A stretch of DNA of 64,000 nt from an uncultured Porphyromonadaceae bacterium (GTDB lineage: Bacteria > Bacteroidota > Bacteroidia > Bacteroidales > Coprobacteraceae), in the NCBI GenBank assembly GCA_900545915.1, contig URAV01000017.1, positions 4,893 to 68,892 on the forward strand, written 5' to 3'. Both the position numbers and the translations under genes were made by a program. Of the stretch, positions 54,547 to 62,336 are shown piece by piece; within the stretch, counting starts at the first letter, position 1, and each line of letters begins with the position of its first letter. The notes under the pieces are model-generated. The model had not been told where the DNA came from and did no database searches. It saw nothing but the letters and a program-made list of their open reading frames with translations.

Positions 54547-54954
54547 ATGAAAAAAGATTATTTTAAAAAGTTCAAAGAACAAGATTTTGTTCGAGCTTAT
54601 GAAGAGGAATTGAAGTCTCTCGGAGCATCAGCTCCGTATGTGTCACGAGATGATGTAATACTTAGGGCTTTGCATAGTGGTAAGGGCCGGTATTATATTT
54701 CTTTTGAAGAGGCATCGCGCAATGTCCGTCGTATTATGAACCGTCTGCCTTTGACATGCCGTAACGAACTTAAGGTGTCTATGTATCAAGAACTGGCGCA
54801 GAGGGTAGCAGGGTATATGAAAGAAAAGCCTTTGGCTTCTTTTAAAGATACTTTGTTTACTATATTGGCTGAAGAGAAAGCTTCTCGGTTCTTTTTCGGA
54901 ATGCAGACTGCTCGTCTCATTTTATATCGTAATCAGCGAGGAGAAACTGTATGA
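54547..54954 (+). CDS. Hypothetical protein, first gene of a three-gene block
   Basis: A 135-residue, basic, helix-rich protein (MKKDYFKKFKEQDFVRAYEEEL; YYISFEEASRNVRRIMNRLP). It has no signal peptide or membrane segment, and I recognise no family. Its last four bases overlap the start of the next gene (ATGA), indicating coupling. The company of a spanin-like lipoprotein and the phage-like genes 3 kb on suggests a phage origin, which is inference. Confidence 0.65.
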   Translation: MKKDYFKKFKEQDFVRAYEEELKSLGASAPYVSRDDVILRALHSGKGRYYISFEEASRNVRRIMNRLPLTCRNELKVSMYQELAQRVAGYMKEKPLASFKDTLFTILAEEKASRFFFGMQTARLILYRNQRGETV

Positions 54955-55415
54955 CGAGATCTATTTGTGTATTATGTATTTTGTTTTCGTTTTTCTCTTG
55001 TAGGTCAATTCATCGGTTATCAGATCAAAAAATAGAATTGGATACGATTTCTGTTTCACAGTTTATCGTAAGAGATTCGATAAGAGATTTGTTTTACAAG
55101 TCTGAGTTTGATTCTCGGGAGTGGAATATTGTATGGGAACATGTGTTATATGGTAATAATGATACCGACTCTTGTTTGTCTGTCAAAGAGAAACAGACGG
55201 TTTCGTTATGTTCTCGATCGGTAGCCGAACAAGAAACTATGTCGGAGAATAAATTTGTAGGGAATGTTTCGTATGATCGATTTGATAGTGTTCGTGTAGA
55301 AGTAGATCAAAGAGAAAATGTGGAAAAAGAACCGTTTCCTATTTCTTTTAATCTATTTTGGATATTGCTTGTTTTATTAGTTATGGGTATTTGTATCCGT
55401 GTATTGAAATCGTAA
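54951..55415 (+). CDS. Lipoprotein with C-terminal membrane helix (unimolecular spanin-like layout)
   Basis: A 154-residue protein. The N-terminal signal ends in a lipobox (LFSFFSC, Cys about 17); the middle is hydrophilic and acidic; and the C-terminus carries one helix (FNLFWILLVLLVMGICIRVLKS, about residues 131-152). An outer-membrane lipid anchor plus an inner-membrane C-terminal helix is the plan of unimolecular spanins such as phage T1 gp11, which span the periplasm to fuse membranes in lysis. I see no sequence similarity to any named spanin. It overlaps the upstream gene by 4 bp. Confidence 0.6.
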   Translation: MTRSICVLCILFSFFSCRSIHRLSDQKIELDTISVSQFIVRDSIRDLFYKSEFDSREWNIVWEHVLYGNNDTDSCLSVKEKQTVSLCSRSVAEQETMSENKFVGNVSYDRFDSVRVEVDQRENVEKEPFPISFNLFWILLVLLVMGICIRVLKS

Positions 55416-55426
55416 AATTAGATGTT

Positions 55427-55909
55427 ATGAAAAAAATATGTGTACATATCGTTATTAGGGTAGATGAATTAATGCAGGAACTGTTGAAACGGACATCTTA
55501 TATGGCTGTCTCTTTATCTCCAGATGAAACGGCAACTGAGGGTTGGAGCGACCGCTGGATATTGACTAGTGACGAATTATTATGGGCTCGTGATCGTATG
55601 CAGGAAGCTTATGATCGTATTAATGGAGTCGTTTCTGCATATCTTTCAGAAACATATATTCCTCCTATTCAAGAGGATGTATTTAATTTTGTTTTGGTAC
55701 TGCCAGAAGAATTATCTTCGGGAACGGATGGTGTCGTGAAGCGTACAGTACGCGAAGCATTTATTTCTTATGTGTTATTTTGTTGGTATATTGATCGTAT
55801 TCCTGATAAAGCGTCTTATCAAATGTCTCAGTTTGAGGAAAATCTAAACTTGTTGAGAGTGCGTCTTAATAGGAGACGAGTCCCAATACGTCGGCCTGTA
55901 AGGTCTTGA
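55427..55909 (+). CDS. Hypothetical protein, third gene of the block
   Basis: A 160-residue protein from the ATG at 55427 (MKKICVHIVIRVDELMQELL); an upstream frame extension would run into the spanin-like gene and is not chosen. The body is helical with LSSGTDGVVKRTVREAFISYVLFCWYIDRIPDKASY and a basic end (RLNRRRVPIRRPVRS). No family is recognised. It has the feel of a phage structural or connector protein, but that is only an impression. It follows the lipoprotein gene after 11 bp. Confidence 0.6.
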   Translation: MKKICVHIVIRVDELMQELLKRTSYMAVSLSPDETATEGWSDRWILTSDELLWARDRMQEAYDRINGVVSAYLSETYIPPIQEDVFNFVLVLPEELSSGTDGVVKRTVREAFISYVLFCWYIDRIPDKASYQMSQFEENLNLLRVRLNRRRVPIRRPVRS

Positions 55910-55988
55910 AAAATATTAAATAAACTCTTATATTCTTCAAAATAAGACCTTTTTTTCAAGAGTATAATGTTAACAATTAAATAAATCT

Positions 55989-55996
55989 TATATTTG
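55989..55996 (+). promoter_or_regulatory. -7 promoter box upstream of the BI-1 family gene
   Basis: TATATTTG, 37 bp upstream of the start codon; no strong -33 partner. It separates BI-1 expression from the preceding block. Confidence 0.4.
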
Positions 55997-56033
55997 CGGT
56001 AGTACAAAATAGAAATAATTATAATAATAGAAT

Positions 56034-56726
56034 ATGGATACGAATTATGTTTCAAGTTATGAGATGAAAGCCGCACAAGCGACTCTTCTTAAGAATGTTT
56101 ATTTATGGATGACTGTAGCATTGGCTATTACGGGAGTTACGGCGTTGGCGGTAGTGAATTCTCCGACGTTGTCATCTTTGCTTTTCAGCGGTAGAGCTAC
56201 GTTTTTTATTTTATTAATAGCAGAACTTGGGTTAGTATGGTATGTTTCGGCACGAATCATGTCTTTATCCTTTACTACGGCAACAGGTCTGTTTATGCTT
56301 TATTCTTTATTAAACGGTCTTACTCTGTCCGTACTTTTTGCTGTTTATACTCGTAGTTCGATAGCTTCTACCTTTTTTATTACGGCCGGAACTTTCGGAG
56401 CAATGAGTTTGTATGGATATTTTACGAAAAAAGATTTGTCTTCTTGGGGAAATATCTTGATTATGGCGGTAATAGGTTTGATTATTGCATCGGTAGTTAA
56501 TATTTTTATGCAAAGCTCGATGATGTATTGGATCATAACCTATGCGGGAGTGTTGGTTTTTGTAGGTCTGACAGCTTATGATACGCAAAAGATTAAGCAG
56601 ATGTTGGCTAATCAGGAAATAAATGAGCAGACTCAGAAACTGGCGTTGCTGGGAGCTTTGTCATTGTACCTTGATTTTATTAATTTGTTCTTGTATTTAT
56701 TGCGTATTTTCGGGGACAGGAAATAG
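56034..56726 (+). CDS. Bax inhibitor-1/YccA family membrane protein
   Basis: A 230-residue, seven-helix membrane protein of the BI-1 (TMBIM/YccA) family: YLWMTVALAITGVTALAV at the first helix, then LTAYDTQKIKQML with the conserved Asp and ALSLYLDFINLFLYLLRIFG at the C-terminus. Members can leak Ca2+ or H+ and modulate membrane proteases. It is an ordinary host gene, not phage-related, and has its own promoter and terminator. Confidence 0.92.
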   Translation: MDTNYVSSYEMKAAQATLLKNVYLWMTVALAITGVTALAVVNSPTLSSLLFSGRATFFILLIAELGLVWYVSARIMSLSFTTATGLFMLYSLLNGLTLSVLFAVYTRSSIASTFFITAGTFGAMSLYGYFTKKDLSSWGNILIMAVIGLIIASVVNIFMQSSMMYWIITYAGVLVFVGLTAYDTQKIKQMLANQEINEQTQKLALLGALSLYLDFINLFLYLLRIFGDRK

Positions 56727-56779
56727 GATAGTATTTTATGGATGAAAGCTGGAAAGAATTTTCCTGTTTTTTCTATTAC

Positions 56780-56818
56780 AATAAAAAAAGGCGCGGTTGT
56801 AATCGCGCCTTTTTTATT
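56780..56818. terminator. Bidirectional terminator between the BI-1 and fumarase genes
   Basis: AATAAAAAAAGGCGCG / CGCGCCTTTTTTATT with an 8-nt loop, flanked by A- and T-runs, between converging genes. Confidence 0.92.
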
Positions 56819-56839
56819 GTGATTTACGGAATAATTGAA

Positions 56840-58486
56840 TTAAAGTTTACAACCTCCGTTGCAACGGGGCTTTATCTGTTTAAAAAAGTCATTGCCTTTA
56901 TTATCTACGAGAATAAAGGCAGGGAAATCTTCTACTTCAATTTTCCAGATAGCTTCCATTCCCAATTCAGGATATTCTAAGCATTCTACTTTTTTGATAT
57001 TGTTTTGAGCCAGAATTGCAGCCGGTCCGCCAATACTGCCAAGGTAGAAACCTCCGTGAGCTTTACATGCATCTGTCACTTGTTGGCTGCGATTACCTTT
57101 TGCTATCATGATCATCGATCCCCCTTTTGATTGGAATTGATCGACATAAGAATCCATTCGACCTGCAGTTGTCGGCCCGAAAGATCCTGATGCCATTCCT
57201 TTAGGCGTTTTTGCCGGACCAGCATAATAGATCGGATGGTCTTTCAGATATTGAGGCATGTCTTCACCGGCATCTAAACGTTCTTTGATTTTTGCGTGGG
57301 CGATATCACGACCGACGATAATCGTTCCATTCAAAGAAAGTCGTGTAGCTACCGGATATTTGTCGAGTTCGGCAAGAATCTCTTTCGTCGGACGGTTCAA
57401 GTCTATTTTAACGGCATTGCCTTCTCCTGCCTGACGTAATTCTTCCGGAATCAGTTCACCGGGTTTGTCATCAAGTTTTTCGATCCAAAGTCCGTCTTTA
57501 GTGATTTTAGCTTTAATATTTCGGTCGGCAGAGCAAGATACCCCCATACCTACTGGACAAGAGGCTCCGTGTCGGGGCATGCGTATGATTCGTACATCAT
57601 GTGCAAAATATTTACCGCCGAATTGTGCTCCGATACCAGATTCTTGAGCAGCTTTGAGAACTACTTTTTCGAGTTCGACATCCCTGAATGCCCGACCGTA
57701 TTCATTCCCGCTTGTAGGAAGATTGTCATAATATTTGGTCGATGCCAATTTTACCGTTTTCAGATTGGTCTCGGCCGAAGTTCCACCGATTACGAAAGCT
57801 ATATGGTAGGGAGGGCAAGCTGCAGTTCCCAAAGTTTTCATTTTCTCGACGAGGAATTTAACCAAGGTGTCGGGGTTAAGCAAAGCTTTTGTTTCTTGAA
57901 ACAAGTACGTCTTATTGGCAGAACCACCGCCTTTGGCTACAAAAAGAAATTTATATTCCATACCATCCACGGCATAAAGGTCGATTTGTGCAGGAAGGTT
58001 ACAGCCGGTATTTACTTCTTTGTACATATCTAACGGCGCATTTTGCGAGTAACGAAGGTTTTCTTCGGTATAGGTTTTATACACACCTAAAGAAAGCGCT
58101 TCTTCATCACCACCTCCTGTCCACACCTGTTGGCCTTTTTTCCCGACAATAATTGCCGTTCCGGTATCCTGACAAAATGGAAGTTGTCCTTTACATGCAA
58201 CTTCTGCATTTCGTAACATGGTTAGTGCTACGTATTTATCGTTTTCGCTGGCTTCAGGATCATGAAGTATTTTGGCTACCATTTCGTTATGTTCACGTCT
58301 CAACATAAATGCTACGTCACGGGTTGCCGTATTAGCCAAATGGGTAAGCGCTTCGGGCTCTACCACAAGAACTTCTTTACCGTGGCAGGTTTCTACCGAT
58401 ACACCATCTTTGGTAAGTAAATAATATTCGGTAGTGTCTTTTCCCAGAGGAAAAGGTTCTTGATACTTAAAAGGTTTTGTCGCCAT
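56840..58486 (-). CDS. fumA: Class I fumarate hydratase
   Basis: A 548-residue iron-sulfur hydratase. The N-terminal fumarase domain (residues ~10-290) has CKGQLPFCQDTGTAIIVGKKG and KEVNTGCNLPAQIDLY; the C-terminal domain (~ 330-535) has KTPKGMASGSFGPTTAGRMDSYVDQF. Cys residues in FCQDTG, NTGCNLP and SCPVGMG are candidate cluster ligands. It interconverts fumarate and malate in the TCA/reductive branch used for succinate formation by Bacteroidales. It has its own terminator and lies inside the interval between two phage-like blocks. Confidence 0.95.
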   Translation of the reverse strand: MATKPFKYQEPFPLGKDTTEYYLLTKDGVSVETCHGKEVLVVEPEALTHLANTATRDVAFMLRREHNEMVAKILHDPEASENDKYVALTMLRNAEVACKGQLPFCQDTGTAIIVGKKGQQVWTGGGDEEALSLGVYKTYTEENLRYSQNAPLDMYKEVNTGCNLPAQIDLYAVDGMEYKFLFVAKGGGSANKTYLFQETKALLNPDTLVKFLVEKMKTLGTAACPPYHIAFVIGGTSAETNLKTVKLASTKYYDNLPTSGNEYGRAFRDVELEKVVLKAAQESGIGAQFGGKYFAHDVRIIRMPRHGASCPVGMGVSCSADRNIKAKITKDGLWIEKLDDKPGELIPEELRQAGEGNAVKIDLNRPTKEILAELDKYPVATRLSLNGTIIVGRDIAHAKIKERLDAGEDMPQYLKDHPIYYAGPAKTPKGMASGSFGPTTAGRMDSYVDQFQSKGGSMIMIAKGNRSQQVTDACKAHGGFYLGSIGGPAAILAQNNIKKVECLEYPELGMEAIWKIEVEDFPAFILVDNKGNDFFKQIKPRCNGGCKL

Positions 58487-58519
58487 ACTTTTTTATGTTT
58501 AAATAATTTGAATGTTCTT

Positions 58520-58694
58520 AGAAGCTGTCTAAATTTTCCGATAACAAGAAATATATCCGGCCTTTGGAGGCTCTTTTCGGGCTCTTTTCCTATTGTTACA
58601 CGTCTCATAGTTCATAGTGCTCCTTATCGGAACTGAAAAATGCTCTTAAAACAACTCTCCAAAAATGTCTGTACAAAATTTAGACATACTTTTA
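58520..58694 (+). repeat. Dispersed palindromic repeat, full-length copy
   Basis: The left end AGAAGCTGTCTAAATTTTCCG and right end AAAATTTAGACATACTTTTA are inverted copies; AAGAAATATATCCGG and TTATCGGAACTGAAAA match the 50989 copy. It lies between divergent fumarase (34 bp from its start) and the scaffold-like gene. The rest of 58695-58961 shows no gene. Confidence 0.75.
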
Positions 58695-58961
58695 GTTCTT
58701 GATTTTACAAAGGTACACGATCTTTTTATAACAAGAAAGCGGCTTCAGGATAATTTCTGTCTATAAAGTCTAATTTAATATTCTCTGAATAGGATATATC
58801 TTTTTTATCAGACCATCTAAATGGTATATAAACCATATTTTTACTTGAATGTACTCTTTTTTATAATTATAACATAGAATTTCTTGATTATGTTATTTTC
58901 TTTGTGTTGTAAAAATACTACAATTGTATGGTTTTTATTATTTATTATTAAACAAACGATT

Positions 58962-59729
58962 ATGAGAAGTTTTGAAGAAAGAGTGAATGAACGACCGAAA
59001 GTGCGTTCGCGCCAGATTATTCTGGAGAAATTGGGAAAACGTTTCCCTGACCGTCTTTTAGACAGTGACGATGCATTTTTTGATGCTTTAGTAGAATATG
59101 ATACGCATTTGTGCGATCGGTATGAAAAGTTGCGGGATGACCAGACAAAACTTGCCGCACTTTTTATCAGCAATCCGAAAATGGGTGGATTTATTTCTGA
59201 TGTGATATCGGGAGAAGATGCATTGGTCGCTTGTGTAAGGTATTTTGGGAAGGATGTGTTAGAGTGTGCCAATGATGAAAACCGTATGGCGCAATTACAA
59301 AAAGAAAATGATGAATTTTTAGCTCGTATGTCGGCGAACCGTACGCTTGAAAAGGAGATGGCCGAGAATTGGGAACATAGTAAACGTGCGATCAGCCGGT
59401 TTAAGGAAGCGAAAAATATGAGTGATAATGATTTCGATAATTTTCTTGAAAGGGTGCATCATATTTGTGAACATGTGTTTATGAGCGACTTTACACCAGA
59501 TGTTTTGGAGATATTATTTAAAGGTGTCAATTATGATAACGATCTGGGATGTGCAGAGAGGGCTGCAGAAGTAAGAGGTCGTAACGAACGCATTTTGCTG
59601 GAGAAAAGACAATCGGAGGGAGACTCTTTGCCGGGATTACATAACAACCGTTCGTCAAAGAGTGAAGAGGAAGAGAATCTGACTCCGGGATTCGGATTGA
59701 GACGTCGTCGCAGTGTGTGGGATATGTAA
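58962..59729 (+). CDS. Phage capsid scaffold-like protein
   Basis: A 255-residue protein from the ATG at 58962 (MRSFEERVNERPKVRSRQII); an upstream in-frame extension is hydrophobic and unlikely. It is highly charged and helical: long coiled-coil-like stretches (LQKENDEFLARMSANRTLEKEMAENW), AERAAEVRGRNERILLEK, then a disordered acidic segment and a basic end (GFGLRRRRSVWDM). The gene just before a phage major capsid gene is usually the scaffold or protease, and this composition fits a scaffold. Function is inferred from position and composition. Confidence 0.6.
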   Translation: MRSFEERVNERPKVRSRQIILEKLGKRFPDRLLDSDDAFFDALVEYDTHLCDRYEKLRDDQTKLAALFISNPKMGGFISDVISGEDALVACVRYFGKDVLECANDENRMAQLQKENDEFLARMSANRTLEKEMAENWEHSKRAISRFKEAKNMSDNDFDNFLERVHHICEHVFMSDFTPDVLEILFKGVNYDNDLGCAERAAEVRGRNERILLEKRQSEGDSLPGLHNNRSSKSEEEENLTPGFGLRRRRSVWDM

Positions 59730-59805
59730 AATTAAATAAGCATTTAATGAATTAACATCAGCAAGTATAATTAACCGATTATTTATCTTTTAAAAACAAT
59801 TAGCA

Positions 59806-61194
59806 ATGAATAAAGTATTTAAGTTTTTGAAATCGAAAGATTTCTGGTTTTGGATGTTTGCAATTCTGATTTTGGTTTTATTGACTGTAATTTATCGGGA
59901 TTGTGCGTTTGTAATGGCGGCAGTAATACCGGGTGTGTCGGGTGGAAAGATATTAACCGGAGAACCATTGACTACGGATATTAGCCGTCGTGAAAGCGAA
60001 GGTCTTCTCATGAGTGAAGTTGATAAACGGATTACAAAAATACGTCCTATGTCTACCCCGATAGATCAATTATCTCGTTGGACGGGAGCTCGCCGTTCGG
60101 GATCTATGATTGTTGATTATTATTCGGTAGATGTAAAACCAACTAAAGCGACATTGAATGTTGCTTATACAGAGCCAACTTCCTCTAGTGTTACGGCTGC
60201 TTCTCAGAAGGTCAAGTTGAATACGACGAATAATGATATTTTTGAAGTTTCAGAAACAATTCTTGTTCAGGGAGTTAAGGGATATGAGGCTGACGGAGTG
60301 ACGGAGTCGAAAGCCGATTTGGTACTTTATATTTCTAGTAAAGAAGAAAATGGAGAATTGAATGTTTATGCGATTAACGGGAAAAAGATCGGATCAATTG
60401 AGAATTGTGTCCCTTCTATCGATAAAGGTACGACATTTATACGGATGGGACGTGCAGCTACAGAGTTGGATGTGCAAACCGCACAATTCGAAGCGCTTCC
60501 GGTGAAAGAGCAGAATTTCTGTCAGATATTTAAGATGCAGGTGGAACAATCTACTTTTCAGAAGATTGCGAATAAAGAGGTGGAATGGGATTTTTCTGAT
60601 TCTGAGGAAGCTGCAATTTATGATATGCGTCTGGGTATGGAAAAAACATTTATGTTCGGCGTAAAGCGTATGATATATGATTCCAAGAAAAAGGAGAATG
60701 TCTCTTTGACAGGCGGTATTTGGTGGCAAGCCGGAAAAGAATATGAATTTGATCCGAAAGCTGAGCTTACTCAAAATGATCTTATTGATATCATGAAAGA
60801 AGCGTTTACCGGAAATGGAGGAAATAAACGAAAAGTGTTGATCGGCGGTTCGGATTTTATCGGTCGCATAAACAAACTGGAGATTACCAAAGTGGTATCG
60901 GCTAACGATGATTTTGTGAAATGGGGAATAGACTTTTCTGAAATTAAATCAAAATTCGGTAAGCTCTTTATCTTGTATTCCGAGGTTTTTGATGACTGTG
61001 GTATGAGTGATTATGGGTTTATTTTCGATCCAGAGTTTATCTCAAAGTGGGCTCACGTACCATTCGGAAGTCAGAAACTCGATCTGAAGGGTGCTGGTAT
61101 CCGGAATACTGATGCTCTTGTACTTACAGAAGCAAGTTGTTTAACCCTACGTTATCCGGCAGCTCATATGCGTATCGTTCCGAAAACCGCATAA
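59806..61194 (+). CDS. Phage major capsid-like protein (HK97/SU10 type) with N-terminal transmembrane helix
   Basis: A 462-residue protein. Residues 80-92 (RPMSTPIDQLSRW), 236-249 (QNFCQIFKMQVEQS, where SU10/DUF5309-type capsids read N.TQIF...V.VSGT) and a late VLTEASCLTLRYPAAHMRIV resemble SU10-like HK97-fold major capsid proteins. Before this, residues 12-31 form a clear transmembrane helix (DFWFWMFAILILVLLTVIY), unusual for a capsid protein. An ATG at 59914 (MAAVIPGVSGG) would remove the helix and give a normal capsid start, so the true start is uncertain. Downstream there is a hairpin, then small genes and a fibre gene as in phage head modules. Confidence 0.65.
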   Translation: MNKVFKFLKSKDFWFWMFAILILVLLTVIYRDCAFVMAAVIPGVSGGKILTGEPLTTDISRRESEGLLMSEVDKRITKIRPMSTPIDQLSRWTGARRSGSMIVDYYSVDVKPTKATLNVAYTEPTSSSVTAASQKVKLNTTNNDIFEVSETILVQGVKGYEADGVTESKADLVLYISSKEENGELNVYAINGKKIGSIENCVPSIDKGTTFIRMGRAATELDVQTAQFEALPVKEQNFCQIFKMQVEQSTFQKIANKEVEWDFSDSEEAAIYDMRLGMEKTFMFGVKRMIYDSKKKENVSLTGGIWWQAGKEYEFDPKAELTQNDLIDIMKEAFTGNGGNKRKVLIGGSDFIGRINKLEITKVVSANDDFVKWGIDFSEIKSKFGKLFILYSEVFDDCGMSDYGFIFDPEFISKWAHVPFGSQKLDLKGAGIRNTDALVLTEASCLTLRYPAAHMRIVPKTA

Positions 61195-61206
61195 CTTTTT
61201 GATAAT

Positions 61207-61237
61207 GATGATGTGATCTGTCCCGGATCACATCATC
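61207..61237 (+). terminator. Hairpin after the capsid-like gene
   Basis: Perfect 12-bp arms GATGATGTGATC / GATCACATCATC with a 7-nt loop and no T run. It would lower transcription into the next genes or stabilise the capsid mRNA end, as in many phage head operons. Confidence 0.6.
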
Positions 61238-61265
61238 TCGATTATTAATTTCCAAATTTTAGAAT

Positions 61266-61652
61266 ATGAAAAATATAAGAACATACGAGACTCGCCATGG
61301 AAATTTAAGTACGGTTGTACAAGTCGGAAACCGTAACGTACGTATTCGTTTTATCTCGAAAGATAATGTTCATGGCTATTATGCAACAACAGATGTCGAT
61401 TTACAAAAAGCAATTGAATCGGACAGAGGGTATGGTAGTAAATTTTATTTAGTGAAAGAACCTTGTTCTTGTTGTGAAGAGATGATTGATTTGAAACCGA
61501 TCCCTGATGTTAAAACTTGGCAGAAGGCTAAAGAATTGTTGAGAAAAAAGCCTTATTCGGTTTCTGAGCACGAATTGTCTTCTCCTGAGAAAATTGAAAG
61601 GGTGGCCAAAGAGAAGGGGATAATGTTCCCTTTGTTGAAGAGTGATTTATAA
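61266..61652 (+). CDS. Small hypothetical phage-like protein
   Basis: A 128-residue protein with a beta-rich first half (NLSTVVQVGNRNVRIRFISKDN) and a Cys cluster PCSCCEEMIDLK at about residues 74-84, then a helical end. The position behind the capsid gene suggests a head decoration or completion protein, but no similarity is recognised. It is followed by the next gene after 17 bp. Confidence 0.6.
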   Translation: MKNIRTYETRHGNLSTVVQVGNRNVRIRFISKDNVHGYYATTDVDLQKAIESDRGYGSKFYLVKEPCSCCEEMIDLKPIPDVKTWQKAKELLRKKPYSVSEHELSSPEKIERVAKEKGIMFPLLKSDL

Positions 61653-61669
61653 AAAAGTGGGAATCAGAT

Positions 61670-62305
61670 ATGTTGGAATCGGAAGAAAAGTGGTTGAAGA
61701 AAATCCGGACGAATATGGAAGAATTGCTTCCGGAGAATGAGACTGCTGAAATAGACATTTTTGGAGTTGATGTGGGAGAGTATATCCGTGCTAAACTTCC
61801 AGATGCGATTACTCGAGTATTTATCACAGCTCCGGTTCATCTGTTGGAAGGAAAGGAATGTAAAGATGTTTTATTTCCAGAAAAACGTCAGGATGGGAGT
61901 GGTAGAGTGGTTTTCCCGGAAAAGGTGTTGAGAATACTCTCTTTTAAGATGAAAGGATGGAATCGTCCGGTAACTCGGTTTATAGATTCTCGTCATGCCA
62001 AAAGCGAACTGCAATATAACCGGTATGTGCGCGGCGGGGTAAATAAGCCCGTTGCTGTTTTATCGATGTCTGCATCGGGTAGAGTTATTCTGGATTATTA
62101 TTCATTGCCTGCATTTTTACGAACTCATGAGGTTGATAGTGCAGTGTATATACCTGTTCCCGAAATACAGAATGGCGGTTATGATGTCCCGATTAGGTTG
62201 GCGGATGCTGTTGGATATGTCTGTGCAGCTATGGTTTATGAGATATTGGGTCAACCGGATATGGCGGTGCAAATGTCGGGAAGAGTCGTATTACCGGAAT
62301 TATAG
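61670..62305 (+). CDS. Hypothetical phage head-tail connector-like protein
   Basis: A 211-residue mixed alpha/beta protein (VFITAPVHLLEGKEC; LRILSFKMKGWNRPVTRFI; YDVPIRLADAVGYVCAAMVYEILGQ). Size and place, between the capsid-type gene and a fibre gene, fit a head-tail adaptor or connector such as those annotated in Bacteroides phages (possibly DUF6712-like, from memory and not checked). No catalytic motif is seen. Confidence 0.55.
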   Translation: MLESEEKWLKKIRTNMEELLPENETAEIDIFGVDVGEYIRAKLPDAITRVFITAPVHLLEGKECKDVLFPEKRQDGSGRVVFPEKVLRILSFKMKGWNRPVTRFIDSRHAKSELQYNRYVRGGVNKPVAVLSMSASGRVILDYYSLPAFLRTHEVDSAVYIPVPEIQNGGYDVPIRLADAVGYVCAAMVYEILGQPDMAVQMSGRVVLPEL

Positions 62306-62336
62306 ATTATAAATAAACTATTATAAAATCAGAGGA

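Noticed and set aside
56034..58486. BI-1 and fumarase as phage-borne cargo
   Set aside because: Both are typical chromosomal genes with separate promoters and a shared bidirectional terminator; being enclosed by phage-like genes is not evidence of transfer.
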